NCBI GenBank assembly: GCA_037893245.1
Contig: JBAIAA010000673.1
Location: forward strand, 527,782 to 591,781
Origin: Crossaster papposus
Taxonomy: Eukaryota > Echinodermata > Asteroidea > Velatida > Solasteridae
Length of the DNA: 64,000 nt
Direction of reading: 5' to 3'
Below the pieces are notes generated by a model that searched no databases, was not told the DNA's origin, and saw only the letters and a list, made by a program, of their open reading frames with translations. Positions 1 to 10,093 of this stretch are shown here, one piece after another (position 1 is the stretch's first letter; each line of letters begins with the position of its first letter). The position numbers and the translations under genes were made by a program.

Positions 1-452
1 GCAGTTCCTTCGTGTACCCCCACAAAAAAAAAAAAATTACGGTGAACGCTCATTTTCTTTTATCGGCCCAACTTTCTGGAACTTGCTACCGTACGAAATT
101 CGCTCCCAATCCAACCCCAATAGCTTTAAAAAACAGCTTAAAACCTACCTATTCAAAGAGGCATATTTGTAAGTATGAATGGTACATGTATAACGTGCCA
201 TTGTTATACTTATACTTTAGTTGGTTGTTGAGATTGCAGCTACATTTTTGTTATGTTAACTATTGACCTATTTTGTAATTTAAGATGCACTTTGATTTGT
301 ACTCAGCAAAATTATGTTATTTGTAGTATGTAGATATATAAGTTTAAATGTAAAATGTAAATTATAAGCCTTTGTCATGTAAAGCGCATTGAGAATTCCT
401 CCGGTTTTGAAATGCGCTATATAAGAAACATTTATTATTATTATTATTATCA
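1..452 (+). repeat. 3' end of a CR1/L2-like non-LTR retrotransposon
   Basis: About 60-165 translates, after frame adjustment, to the hallmark C-terminal tail of a non-LTR reverse transcriptase polyprotein (PTFWNLLPYEIR, then SFKKQLKTYLFKEAYL). It is followed by an AT-rich 3' region, the typical end GCGCTATATAAGAAA and a short TTATTA tract at 428-450. The copy is truncated at the window edge and is a dead 5'-truncated insertion. It shares this layout with copies near 19.2-19.7 kb and 30.6-31.2 kb. Confidence 0.7.
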
Positions 453-780
453 TCAACCGAATATTCGATCATCAACCGAATATTCGATCATCAACCGAAT
501 ATTCGATCATCAACCGAATATTCGATCATCAACCGAATATTCGATCATCAACCGAATATTCGATCATCAACCGAATATTGGATCATCAACCGAATATTGG
601 ATCATCAACCGAATACTGGATCATCAACCGAATATTGGATCATCAACCGAATATTGGATCATCAACCGAATATTCGATCATCAACCGAATATTCGATCAT
701 CAACCGAATATTCGATCATCAACCGAATATTCGATCATCAACCGAATATTCGATCATCAACCGAATATTCGATCATCAAC
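451..780. repeat. 19-bp minisatellite
   Basis: About 17 tandem copies of the unit ATCATCAACCGAATATTCG. A central block (about 570-660) carries a TTGG variant in place of TTCG, so variants are clustered rather than mixed. It directly follows the TTATTA tail of the retroelement fragment. It is open in several frames and gives spurious repetitive reading frames. If MED16 extends left, it lies in a MED16 intron. Confidence 0.95.
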
Positions 781-929
781 AAAAAAGGATACCCTCTTTC
801 CAGCTGAGAATGACTTTGTAGACTTGGACGGGGCTCCGACAACTCCCGTCTGATGTAGCAATCAGGATGTCGCCAGCTAAACAAGAAAAACACAGACAGC
901 TTGGATAGATGCAGGCATTGCAGGGAGTA

Positions 930-1118
930 ATAGGCCGGGCGTTACAATAACAACAAGAACAACTGCTCGACGCCGGTTGAAATCGAATGCTGTTTTTCTT
1001 GCTTTTTGTAAAACTTCGGACAGGTCAGTTAAACGATATTTACTATAAAATACAACCACCCCAAATTCACCCATTCATGATAATTCAAGCGATTCCCAAT
1101 GGTGTATCCTACCTTTAA
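930..1118 (-). mobile_element. TTAA-bounded MITE, family A, truncated copy
   Basis: Reads, on the minus strand, TTAAAGGTAGGATACACCAT, then a conserved interior (GTTTAACTGACCTGTCCGAA, then AGCAAGAAAAACAGC), and is cut off near 930. The same interior recurs near 4.86, 17.9, 20.25, 43.9, 46.5, 52.8 and 56.5 kb. Its TTAA end coincides with the TTAA start of the next element, giving a short palindrome at 1098-1138. Confidence 0.75.
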
Positions 1119-1259
1119 AGGTAGTATACACCATTCGCTTTTGCTGTAATTTTCAACAAGTTGATCGCTTAGCGGATTCATATTTTACAGTAAATATTAT
1201 GACACTGACGTGTTTAAAGTTTTGTGAAAAAACAACTAGGGAAAAAATGCTATATTATT

Positions 1260-1702
1260 TGTGACTGGCTCTACAAAAAGGTGTATTATGTCGCAAAAAA
1301 AGAAATTGAGTTATATACATGGTTGGAATGCCCAAAGCGTAAGCTTTCATTTAGTATATAATAGAGCCCCATAGCCCATCTCATTTTTGAGATATGACGT
1401 GTTTACATATTGATTACTTCCTTAAAGTTCAAATTACACAACTGAGAAAACAGGCTTTGAAATAGCCGGCTCTGTTGTACTACAACAGAACGATGTACAC
1501 AAAATGGTATTTTTTCCCACTTTATTCATCAAAATCAACATTGCTTTAAATGAAACCTTAAACTGTAGGTATTGAAGATGTCATTCATGACAAAAAATAA
1601 AAAACAAATTTTGATGAACAGTTTACCCTCTCAACGTTGAGCGGGCTATTACATGATAGTGCATAACGCGACTTAATACACCTTTTTGTAGAGCCGGTCA
1701 CA
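1260..1702. mobile_element. MITE, family F (terminal repeats of about 34 bp)
   Basis: Terminal inverted repeats of about 34 bp: GTGACTGGCTCTACAAAAAG at the left, and its near-exact complement at 1668-1702. The interior has no coding capacity. A related copy with the same interior lies at about 41085-41454. This fits a nonautonomous DNA transposon; superfamily unknown. Confidence 0.75.
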
Positions 1703-2160
1703 TTTGTGAGGGGTTCTTGCAAAATGAGACGGAACTGGGCAGAAGTTGAAATGAGGGTTCTCAGGTAATAGAAAAGAAAATGAAATTCTCCTTACAATGC
1801 CATTTCTTTCACTTCCATCGGACATTCCGTTAACAAGTTTTGGCTGTCTAAAGTTTGCATTTATCAACATGTTGCAAAAGTAAATTGTTAAGAAAAAGGC
1901 CTTTGAAGTTTCAAGTTTTGTACATGTGATTATGAAAAATGGCAATCATTTTCTCTTAAAAACACCTTTTTACACTATTTTCATACTATTTCTTAACAAA
2001 ATATAGTTAGTAGGCGTACCAAAGATTACAAAAATCAATAAATCTGAAGAAAAAAAAAAATCACTAAATTTTCATTTATTTTGCGTTTTTCTCCACTATG
2101 CCCTGTGCCCAGTTCCGTCTCATTTTGCCGGAACGCTCACATTTTTCAGCCATAACTTAC
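1703..2160. other. MED16 intron, no recognised feature
   Basis: AT-rich intronic sequence between the family F element and MED16 exon 5. The phrase GGAACTGGGCAGAAG near 1732 recurs in inverted form near 2105 (CCCAGTTCCGTCTCATTTTG), so 1715-2130 is probably another foldback element. No coding exon recognised. Confidence 0.4.
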
Positions 2161-5100
2161 AGCTCGAGTATGCAATGTCGGCCAGCTCGGCGTGACACCG
2201 TGTGTTTCCTAGACACTCGGTCACTGTAGTGGTTTCTCCACCTCTCTTCAGAATCGTCACAGATACCTGCAACGATTCGCAACCATTATTATGCGATTCA
2301 AAATTGTAATCACTCGGTTTTACTCAAATAACCCTAACTCCCCACCCTTTTTTCTTCTTTATACACATAACTTGAATCCTGCAAAATCGTGCAATTCCAA
2401 AGTGTTAAAACTTCATTTAACTTGAATCCTGCATATAACCCAATATTTATTACTGGTGACCACTGCCTGAATCCTGCAAAATCCTGCAGTGGGTTCGTCT
2501 TTGAGCTATAAAGCAGCCAAACATGGAACAAACAGCTGCTAAGTACCCTATTACAAGAAGGCAGATTTGTATTCGAGTCCCTGCGAGTCCCTGCAAGTCC
2601 ATCACAAGTCCTTCAGTCTCAAGTCAAGTCACTAGCTATTCAGATGAACTGGTAACAAAAGCATTCCTTTGTCAATGTTCAACCAGTTACTTGCGACTGG
2701 CTTTATGAAAGGACTTGTGACTGGACTTGTGACTGGACTTGTGACTGGACTTGTGACTGGACTTGTGACTGGACTTGTGACTGGACTTGTGACTGGACTT
2801 GTTACTGGACTTGTGACTGGACTTGTGACTGGACTTGTGACTGGACTTGTGACTGGACTTGTGACTGGACTTGTGACTGGACTTGTGACTGGACTTGTGA
2901 GTGGACTTGTGAGTGGACTTGTGAGTGGACTTGTGAGTGGACTTGTGAGTGGACTTGTGAGTGGACTTGTGACTAGACTTGTGACTGGACTTGTGAAAGG
3001 ACTTGTGAAAGGACTTGTGAAAGGACTTGTGAAAGGACTTGCAGGGAATCGAATACAACACTGCAAAAAGGGTCTGCACACATGACCCTTTGAATGCAAA
3101 CGTTTCCTATCCTTTTTTCAAATCAGTACTCCTCACCAGGCCTGTGGAGGTGACTGTGATCCACCCATTGGCAGGCTTAGTCCCCACCTGGGGCAAGGAA
3201 GGGGTGAAGCGAGACCGCGTGAATTTGTCCAACATGCTGGGAGAGTCAATGTTGTCAACGTTGTAGGAGATCTAAGGAAAAGACGAGAAAAACTGTTTAA
3301 GCCACACCTACTGACAGTGACTCCACTGTACAAGCCACACCTACTGACAGTGACTCCACTGTACAAGCCACACCTACTGACAGTGACTCCACTGTACAAG
3401 CCACACCCACCGACTCCACTGTATAAGCCACACCTACTGACAGTGACCCAACTGTTTAGGCCACACCTACTGACAGTGACCCAACCGTTTAAGCCACACC
3501 TACCGACAGTGACTCCACTGTACAAGCCACACCCACCGACTCCACTGTATAAGCCACACCTACTGACAGTGACCTAACCGTTTAAGCCACACCTACTGAC
3601 AGTGACCCAACTGTTTAGGCCACACCTACTGACAGTGACTCCACTGTACAAGCCACACCCACTGATAGTGACTCCACTGTACAAGCCACACCCACTGACA
3701 GTGACTCCACCGTACAAGCCACACCCACCGACTCTACTGTTTAAGCCACGCCCACTAACCTTGACACCATTGTGCAGCCATCCCAGAGCCACGATTGGCT
3801 CCCCAGCCACGTGGCTCTCGGCGACACTCCCCCAGTCGTTCAGGAGGTGGTGCTTCATCTGCCAGAGCGCAGAGGTCCCCGAGCTGTCACCGGATAAGAG
3901 CTGGGTGCCGCTGGCGTTCCACTGCAGTACCTGGATCAAGTCCTTGTGGACACCAGTTATGCTGCAAGGAAATTGGTACAACTATAGAATGCAAGGCCAC
4001 GTACTCAACTACTCTCGGCTTTATCCTGCAAAATCCTGCAATTTGCAAAGAGGATTTGGCAGGATTTGGGCTAAAGTTACCTGTGCAGTTCCCATGGTCT
4101 GTCGGGATCCACAATGTGTATCTTGGGCCGGTAGATCTCTTTCTCCAAGGCCTTTGTGTTGCTGACTGTACTGAATGCCAGAATATTCCGGCAGGACCAG
4201 CTACAGGCCGTGTCACCGATCAGCTTCTTGGAGCTTTAAGAAAAAAAAATAAAAATTATGTTTTGGGGCAGGTGCATTGGATGACCAGGTGCAAAAGAAT
4301 GTAATTGTTAAAATTGTTTCAACAATCCATGAATAAGGTGTTTCACGGTAATACGTGCCATCTTGTTCACGGGGCAAAAAGAACATGCGTTGCTAAACGC
4401 ACGCACATTTTAGAATGAACGCATGATGACTTGGAAGCACTGAAGTTTTCGATCGACGATGCGTACACAGCAACGCGTGTAAATTTGCCCCGTGAATAAG
4501 ATGGCGCAGATTACCGTGAAACACCTTATTGAAGCTACTAACTAGAAGGTTAATTATTTTTAAACAATCTTAGTATTTCAAATATTTCACACAAAAATTA
4601 CCTTATCACGCAAAAGCAATATTAAAGGTCACAGTTCCTTACTCTAATATCACAAAAAAATGGGCCAAAATGAGAATGGCCTGGTGTTGGCCTGGAAGGA
4701 TATTATTAAGAATGTATTAGAAGTCAACCATTTGACCTTTGAATGAATGAAATACTTCTGGAAGTACGAATGGCTTATGCAGTGATTGACAATAAAATGG
4801 ACTCAGCAACTAAATGTTAGATAGTCACAAATATTAATATTATTGTTAAACAACAAATCCAAAGGTAGAATATAACATTGGTAATTGGCGGGGTTATAGT
4901 AAATATTGTATAACAGACCTGTCCAAAGTTTTACAATCATGGATGCCGAAGTCTCGAAGAAAAAAAGCAAGAAAAACAGCATTCGTTTTCAAGCGACATC
5001 GGGCAGAAGTTCTTCTTGTTGTTCTTTTCACATTATTTACTTTCAAATAAGAAGATATCTCTTAATAATTCGGTAGTAAAAATGTTTGATATCTGCAAAT

Positions 5101-5404
5101 GGTGTATTCTACCTTTAAGATTTAAAGCAAGTCAGGCATTAAAATTAATTTAAATACAAAATTGTAAATTCCCATCCAATCCACTACATAGTGGGTTTTT
5201 TTCTAAATAGAGGTTTAAGTGTACTGTGTGAGTCAGTTACCACACTTTTGCAGACTAAAAACTCAAATTGGACTGTCCGGAAACTGGGCCAACTACATGC
5301 CTTGAAATACGTACACGTGTTCGCGGGGCGGCGGCGTTAGACAAAGAAACTTACCACAAATTTACTTCAGTTTTTGGCCATTCTGTTACGTAAACTAGTT
5401 CCAT
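2161..5404 (-). CDS. MED16: Mediator subunit 16 (MED16), 5' part, exons 1-5
   Basis: Subunit of the Mediator tail module, a nuclear Pol II coactivator; N-terminal WD40-like propeller. Five coding exons on the minus strand: 5355-5404, 4081-4233, 3760-3961, 3137-3271 and 2161-2266. All have GT-AG signals and phases that join (215 codons so far, ending phase 1). The start MELVYVTEWPKTEVNL matches the human MDLAYVCEWEKW start. Exon 2 has CSWSCRNILAFS (human CAWSCRNLIAFT). Exon 3 has EPIVALGWLHNGVK (human DPIVALSWLHNGVK). Exon 4 has RSRFTPSLP and NGWITVTSTGL. Exon 5 has ELADIAYSS (human ALADIAFTG). The remaining three quarters of the protein (human about 877 residues) must lie left of the window; I found no further exon in 1-2160. 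Divergent neighbour of XRCC2. Introns 3 and 4 contain minisatellites. Confidence 0.93.
2330..2515. repeat. ATCCTGCA-rich element capped by AACCCTAAC
   Basis: Starts with ATAACCCTAACTCC and contains repeated phrases TTGAATCCTGCAAAATC and AATCCTGCAGTGGG. Similar phrase-repeat blocks with AACCCTAAC or GTTAGGGTTAA ends occur near 6.25, 9.45, 16.0, 21.6, 25.1 and 32.4 kb. It lies in MED16 intron 4. Nature unknown; probably a nonautonomous element. Confidence 0.5.
2575..3050. repeat. 12-bp minisatellite in MED16 intron 4
   Basis: About 27 tandem copies of GGACTTGTGACT between 2705 and 3040, flanked by related GAGTCCCTGCAAGTCC sequence. Variants occur in ordered blocks: GACTGG first, then GAGTGG (about 2897-2969), then GAAAGG (about 2994-3040). 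Open in all frames, so it yields long spurious reading frames on both strands. A short unexpanded relative lies at 16150-16340. Confidence 0.95.
3288..3758. repeat. About 33-bp minisatellite filling MED16 intron 3
   Basis: Units of the type AAGCCACACCTACTGACAGT then GACTCCACTGTAC, with shorter variants, run almost from one splice site to the other of the 488-nt intron 3272-3759. On the minus strand the unit reads GTCAGTGGGTGTGGCTTGTA. The 5' splice site itself (GTTAGTGGGCGTGGCTTAAA) is a diverged copy of this unit. Confidence 0.9.
4332..4530. mobile_element. Foldback MITE with about 47-bp arms
   Basis: Arms beginning AATAAGGTGTTTCACGGTAA (4332-4378) and the complementary 4484-4530 pair with few mismatches. 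Lies in MED16 intron 1. A related element with AATAAGGTTGTTTCACGTTC ends lies in XRCC2 intron 2. Confidence 0.8.
4859..5118 (+). mobile_element. TTAA-bounded MITE, family A
   Basis: Starts AAAGGTAGAATATAACATTG and ends AATGGTGTATTCTACCTTTAA, with the family interior (AGACCTGTCCAAAGTTTTAC, AGCAAGAAAAACAGC). Internally deleted relative to the roughly 370-bp full copies. Located in MED16 intron 1. Confidence 0.75.
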
Positions 5405-5817
5405 TTTATGAAACTAGTTTCCATATATTTTTAATGTAATATGAAACCTTCCAGTGCAATGAATTGACAAACGAACTCCGAATCGAAGTCGAAGTAAATA
5501 AAAGAAGTTACAAACTGATGGGCGCCGCCATTTTTATTAATAACCATATTTTTAAATCAATGTATAATGCCAGTTTATGACACAATTTCAATAATATTTA
5601 AGCCAATATAATTTTCATTTGTACAACAAAATATTAAATTGAAATTGTATATTACAAAATGCTTGGAAAGAATTTTTTAAATCATGTAAAAAATTGAAAA
5701 ATATATTCATATTGTACAAGACTCATTCCACTTTCGACATTACTGTCTTGTACCCTGTCTTCACGTTAATGACTTTATATCAAAGCATGAAATCCCGAAG
5801 GGTAGCAATCTAGCAGG
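5405..5817. promoter_or_regulatory. Bidirectional promoter region between MED16 and XRCC2
   Basis: The 413 bp between the two divergent start codons must hold both transcription starts unless there are undetected noncoding exons. It contains a YY1-like site, GGGCGCCGCCATTTTTATT (about 5520-5538), a motif common in housekeeping bidirectional promoters. No TATA box was recognised on either strand at a convincing position. Promoter activity is inferred from the head-to-head layout. Confidence 0.55.
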
Positions 5818-8800
5818 ATGGCCGCGGTTTTTTCAGAAACTGGTGCTCAGGTATGCCGAAAATTATTTAGTTTATACTACTAGACAACAATTACTATTTA
5901 CCTAGTCCGAGTTACTCGACTCTAGTCTAGTTATCGCTTTTTTTAACATTTTAGACATCATCTGGCGTAGCGCCAGATGATGTCCAAATGTTAAAAAAGC
6001 GATAAACTAGAGTCCAGTAACTCGGACTACTTTATTATACCAAAGTTATACGAATTGCATCTGAGTGGAATTTAATGTTAAAGGAAATAAAAAAGAATGT
6101 ACAAATCCCGATGCCACTTCAGCGGTTGTGTACAAAATTATGGAGAGTCGACTAAGTATTTTCTAACAAAATGTATGTCTTTTCAACATTTTTGCACTGA
6201 CTGAGTGATGATGGATTTTCAACCGGTAGTGCAAAGAAATGTGCATCGAAACCCCCAAGGCCCTTTTTGCTAGAAACCATCCCCATTCCCCCAATTCTGC
6301 AAAATCCTCCAATTACCACTCCGTAAATATTTGGTTAATCTTTAACACATCAAAATCATCCATTAATTTCAGAATTCTGGCATTTGTTCAGTGGATTTGC
6401 TGGGTAAGACGTGAGCTTGACCCATCGCATCCTCCAAAATCGACCAGCACTTTTTGCCAATCATCTGAAATCCTCCAAAATCCTCCAAATTCCTCCAAAT
6501 TCCTCCAAAACTAACAAGTGGATATTTGGATGATTGAGCTGAGGAGGGTTAGGTTTATAATCTAAACAGACTGGGAAAAAAAATATTTCTCATCATTTTT
6601 TATTTTAGCTTTTTGCTCGTCTGGGGGCCAAACCCTCTTTAGAGGCACTCGACCACCGACTGTTCCCACCACCTCAACACGTTCTCAACCCTGGTAATGC
6701 GGTCGAGCTCTACGGCCCCAGCGGTTGCGGGAAAACCGAGATGCTTCTCCACCTTATCAGCAACTGCATCCTCCCCAAGGCGTGGAGAGGGGCGGAGCTT
6801 GGCGGGCTCGGGGTGGGCGTGATCCTGGTGGACGCGGACTTTCAGTTATCCATGCTGAGGCTGTTTCAGGTTCTTGAAACGAGGTTAGCGGATGCGGTTC
6901 ACAGGAGAAAGGAAGAGAGCGAACGTTTGAAAGAACAGCTGCCTAAATGCAGTAAGTCAGAGAGGTTAGCCTTAAATCCAGCGTGGACTCTAGGATAACA
7001 ACATGGACAAAAATGTCGCCACCGGATGCTGTTTTTTTTCTTTAAACATCATTTCAATGAAGGCCAATCAGTGCAAAAAATGATGAAAAGACGTGAATCT
7101 GTGAATAAGGTTGTTTCACGTTCCACGGCCATCTTGGATTCAGCGCAAAAAGAGGTACCCAACTTACCCGGATGATAGCGTGTTTATATGGGTGTTCCCC
7201 TCTTCCTACATGTAGTAGGCCTACAGAGGGTGCTCTACTGAGCATGCGAAACTGGAACGTGAAACAACCTTATACACTGATGAGCAAAGCCACATGCCCA
7301 TTTATTAACCAGTTTATTAAGTGCATTCCACTGCGCATGCAAAGAATCCTCCAAATGCACTGCAGCTGGAGTACATTGGCATGTGCAACTGTCTTGCAGT
7401 AAACAGCTCTCATAGAGGAAGGGTTCAAAGAGACTTTATTCAATAACTTGCACTGGAGGAGAGTGATGTAAAGATATTTAAATTTAAACTTGAACCCTGA
7501 GACATGTTCAAATTTTTGAAAAAAAATTACCATTCAGTAGTCAGTGAGTTTTGATTACCAACTTATTTTAAGCATCAATACAAAATTTATTGACGCTTTT
7601 GAAAGGGTTTAAATTTATCATCGTTTGTTTAGGGGAACTTGGGTACTTTTAAATTTTTAAATAAAAAGTCGTATCCTTATTGAGTGATTCCCACAATGTT
7701 GCTTCCCAGGTTGTATCGTAAAATTTGGCGTGATCCCTGGCCACACGGAATTCTGGTGTTTATGACTTCTGACTAGCGTCTCGAACAAAGATACTGACAA
7801 TTTTTGAAACCGCCAACATAGCTCAGTTGGTAGAGCGCCGGTCTGGTATTCCGGAGGTCACAGGGTCGAGTCCCGGTTTGCCACTTTCTTTGTTCACTTT
7901 GCAACCTTTTTAATTGAAACAAACAAGTAAAAACTATTAAAGTCTAAATGTATGGCTTTTTTTTCTCTTATTTAACAGAGGATGCCTCAAATCCCAGCCT
8001 GAATACCAACTCGACAACTGAAAACATCCAGGCTAGATCGGATACTTGTGAAATGTGCAAGAAGTTCAAGGTCAGGATCAACGTGAATGACGGAAAAAGC
8101 CACCCACAACCTGGCAAAACTATCTGTATCTGTGATGATCATCAAACGAGTAAACAAACGGGCAAGAAAAGGACAAGAACCGGCGAAATCATTTTGTGCA
8201 ATGGTGACGAGTGTAATAAATCTAGGACTAAGGAGCAGACCGATGGTAGTAACGTAGGAGAAGATGAGACCCTTTTTGCGGAGCCCACGCCGGACCAGAT
8301 TGAGGCGTTCATCAAAACCTGCCTGAACCGGTTCTATCTGGTTAGAGCCAGTGCGAGCAGCGACCAACTCGTCATCACTTTGCATTCTCTGGAATCTCTG
8401 ATCGCCAACCGGCCAGACGTGAGCGTCCTGATGTTGGAGAACATCGCCGCTTTCTATTGGACAGATAGGTTGAATGGGGGCGTGGCTTCAGCCCAGGAGG
8501 TAAATCAGAGGAGAGCGGTGGGCGTCATCAAGCGTCTGATTGGTGAATACCAGCTGGTGCTGGTGGCGACCAAACCGGCGCTCATCCAGCGCAACAGACG
8601 GAGCAACTTTTGGAATGAAGACTCGACCACGCCAACTACGCGTTCAAATATGTCTCACTCGGATTATGAGCATCACGAGTTCATGTGCAGCGCCTGGAAC
8701 AAGTTGATCACCCAAAGGTTTGTCATGAGACGACACGAACACGTAGTTCATGGACAGAATCATGTATCAACTCAGTCGTATTACACGGCGCTTCGAACTC

Positions 8801-8862
8801 TCCCAAATCCAGATCATCTCTGCAGATTTACCATCAGAAATAAGGGTGTTGTTTACCAGTGA
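5818..8862 (+). CDS. XRCC2: DNA repair protein XRCC2 (RAD51 paralogue)
   Basis: RAD51 paralogue of the BCDX2 complex; assists RAD51 loading in homologous recombination. Exons 5818-5850, 6609-6951 and 7979-8862; phases close to give 419 residues. Exon 1 (MAAVFSETGAQ) joins LFARLGAKPSLEALDHRLF, matching human ELLARLEGRSSL. Walker A is GPSGCGKT (residues 47-54, human GPEGTGKT), followed by EMLLHLISNCILPK (human EMLYHLTARCILPK). The Walker B region reads VLMLENIAAFYW (about 275-286) where human has LLILDSLSAFYW, so Asp is replaced by Glu. Then DRLNGG, and RLIGEYQLVLVATK (human KLVNDYRLVLFATT). Human XRCC2 has 280 residues; the excess is an insertion of about 110-120 residues (about 110-230) carrying CEMC, CICDDH and CNGDEC. 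Three coding exons as in vertebrates. Possible AATAAA signals at 8900 and 9307. Confidence 0.95.
5903..6029. repeat. Near-perfect palindrome in XRCC2 intron 1
   Basis: The left arm 5903-5967 begins TAGTCCGAGTTACTCGACTC, the right arm 5971-6029 is its complement, and the loop is only TAG. The arms differ by a 5-nt and a 1-nt indel and a few mismatches. The transcript would fold into a hairpin of roughly 60 bp. May be a tiny foldback element; no family seen elsewhere in the window. Confidence 0.9.
6250..6560. repeat. CCTCCAAA-rich phrase-repeat element ending GGGTTAGG
   Basis: Repeats of AATCCTCCAAAATCCTCC and related phrases at 6290-6320 and 6430-6512, ending GAGGAGGGTTAGGTTTA. Same general build as the AACCCTAAC-capped blocks near 2.3 and 9.45 kb. 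Lies in XRCC2 intron 1. Confidence 0.45.
7104..7273. mobile_element. Foldback MITE in XRCC2 intron 2
   Basis: AATAAGGTTGTTTCACGTTC at the left pairs with the complementary GAACGTGAAACAACCTTAT at the right. Related to the element at 4332-4530. Confidence 0.7.
7310..7435 (-). repeat. Dispersed repeat (ACCCTTCCTCTATGAGAGCT family)
   Basis: On the minus strand this reads GAACCCTTCCTCTATGAGAG, then a stretch rich in CTGCAGT and TGCATG motifs. Similar copies lie at about 14187-14300 and 21459-21535. Origin unknown. Confidence 0.6.
7812..7884 (+). pseudogene. tRNA-like sequence (Thr-type GGT loop)
   Basis: A-box TAGCTCAGTTGGTAGAG, an anticodon arm CCGGTCTGGTATTCCGG with anticodon GGT, and a B-box-like GGGTCGAGTCC. 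However, the 5' stretch GCCAACA does not pair with the 3' TTTGCCA, and the T stem has mismatches. I therefore call it a tRNA pseudogene or tRNA-derived repeat inside XRCC2 intron 2 rather than a working tRNA. Confidence 0.6.
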
Positions 8863-8899
8863 AAATGTGGTACCAGCTAGTTTTTCAACTTAGACCTCA

Positions 8900-8905
8900 A
8901 ATAAA
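8900..8905 (+). terminator. Candidate XRCC2 polyadenylation signal
   Basis: AATAAA 38 nt after the stop codon; a second AATAAA at 9307-9312. Which one is used cannot be told from sequence. Confidence 0.4.
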
Positions 8906-9450
8906 TTGCGAACAATTCAATAATTGTATGTAAGGTATTTGTTTTCACATAATATGTAACATTGGTTAGCATTTCAAAATATATTTCGTCATCAGACATA
9001 TTTTGCTTGTAAAATGCCTCAAACCAAATCCCTATATTCTTGAAGTGGAATCTTTTGTCTATATACCACACCTTCATTATTCCGTTTTTAATTCGATGGA
9101 CAGTAGTTTTTACACGCGTCAAAGCTTTCTCAAAGAATTTGGATTTAGTGGTTCCATACAAATATATTTTACATTTATTTACATACAATTTGTACATAAT
9201 GCGTAACACAACTATTGAAAAATACATCGCAAGTCCATTGTAATACGACACGCCTTTGGGTCGTCAACAAATATGTGTCTTTTTAGCCGGTTTTATGCCA
9301 TAATTAAATAAACAAGATGTATCAAGACAATGCATGTAGGAAGTTTTAAATAGAACATTCATTGTGGTCGAGACAAAAAACCTTGAATATTGCAGTTGAA
9401 AAGTCAAATAAAATTACAGTATACCATTTGTCAGTTGTGCATTGTTATCG

Positions 9451-9831
9451 TTTAACCCTAACTCCCTCTTACTAGAAAGTATCCTGAATCTGCCACAGTC
9501 CACCAATTTTGGTTTGCAAAAACTGCTGGTGTCCTGAGTCCATCAGACTCCACCAGTATACATTCTGGAGAGATCCAGAGTCCATCATTCTCCACCAGAA
9601 GTTTGATGGACTGTGACGGATTCAGGATACCTAGGTGGCATACAAAAAAATTGCAGTGCGTTTCTCCATAGAGTCCATCACAGTCCATCACACTCCTGCA
9701 GTAACACTAGGCTTAAAATCCTCAATCCATCACACTCCTCCAGTTGGTTCAATATGGAGGTATCCTGAATCCGCTAAAATCCTCCAAAACAGGAAATGGA
9801 TTTTGATGGACTCAGGGTGGTTAGGGTTAAA
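9451..9831. repeat. GTCCATCA-rich element with CCCTAAC/GTTAGGG ends
   Basis: Begins TTAACCCTAACTCCC and ends GGTGGTTAGGGTTAAA. The interior consists of short phrases and their complements: TCCATCAGACTCCACC, AGTCCATCACAGTCCATCA, TATCCTGAATC and GATTCAGGATACC. It can fold on itself. Confidence 0.6.
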
Positions 9832-9951
9832 ATGGCACAAGTTCTAAAAATCGAAAGAATGGTGCTTGACAACTAAACCTGAAAAAGGTTTAGTTCTGTG
9901 AAGGCTGTAAATTAAGGGCAGTGGTTTTTGACGTGAAAGCCAATTTTTTTT

Positions 9952-10093
9952 GTTATAAAATTTAAAATTTCTGAACAATTGCAGGATATCTGGCGCAATC
10001 CTTTTGCTGGATGCCTACAATCATTATTTACTTTTAAATAAATTCGGTAGTAAATTTGTTCGATATCTGCAAATGATGTATCCTACGTTTCAG
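9952..10093 (+). mobile_element. TTAA MITE, family A, 3' fragment
   Basis: Matches the 3' half of family A: GCAGGATATCTGGCGCAATC, GATGCCTACAATCATTATTT, GATATCTGCAAATGATGTAT. The 5' half is missing. Confidence 0.7.

Noticed and set aside
451-780. CRISPR-like direct repeats
   Set aside because: Units are contiguous with no unique spacers, in a eukaryotic genome.
412-853. Open frames with repeated IFDHQPNIRSSTEYSI
   Set aside because: Translation of the 19-bp minisatellite; no splice or start context and all three frames are open.
2632-3099. Open frames of repeated TSPV, THKS or GLVT on both strands
   Set aside because: Translation of the 12-bp minisatellite inside MED16 intron 4.
7812-7884. 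Functional threonine tRNA
   Set aside because: The acceptor stem does not pair and the T stem has mismatches; kept as a tRNA-like pseudogene.
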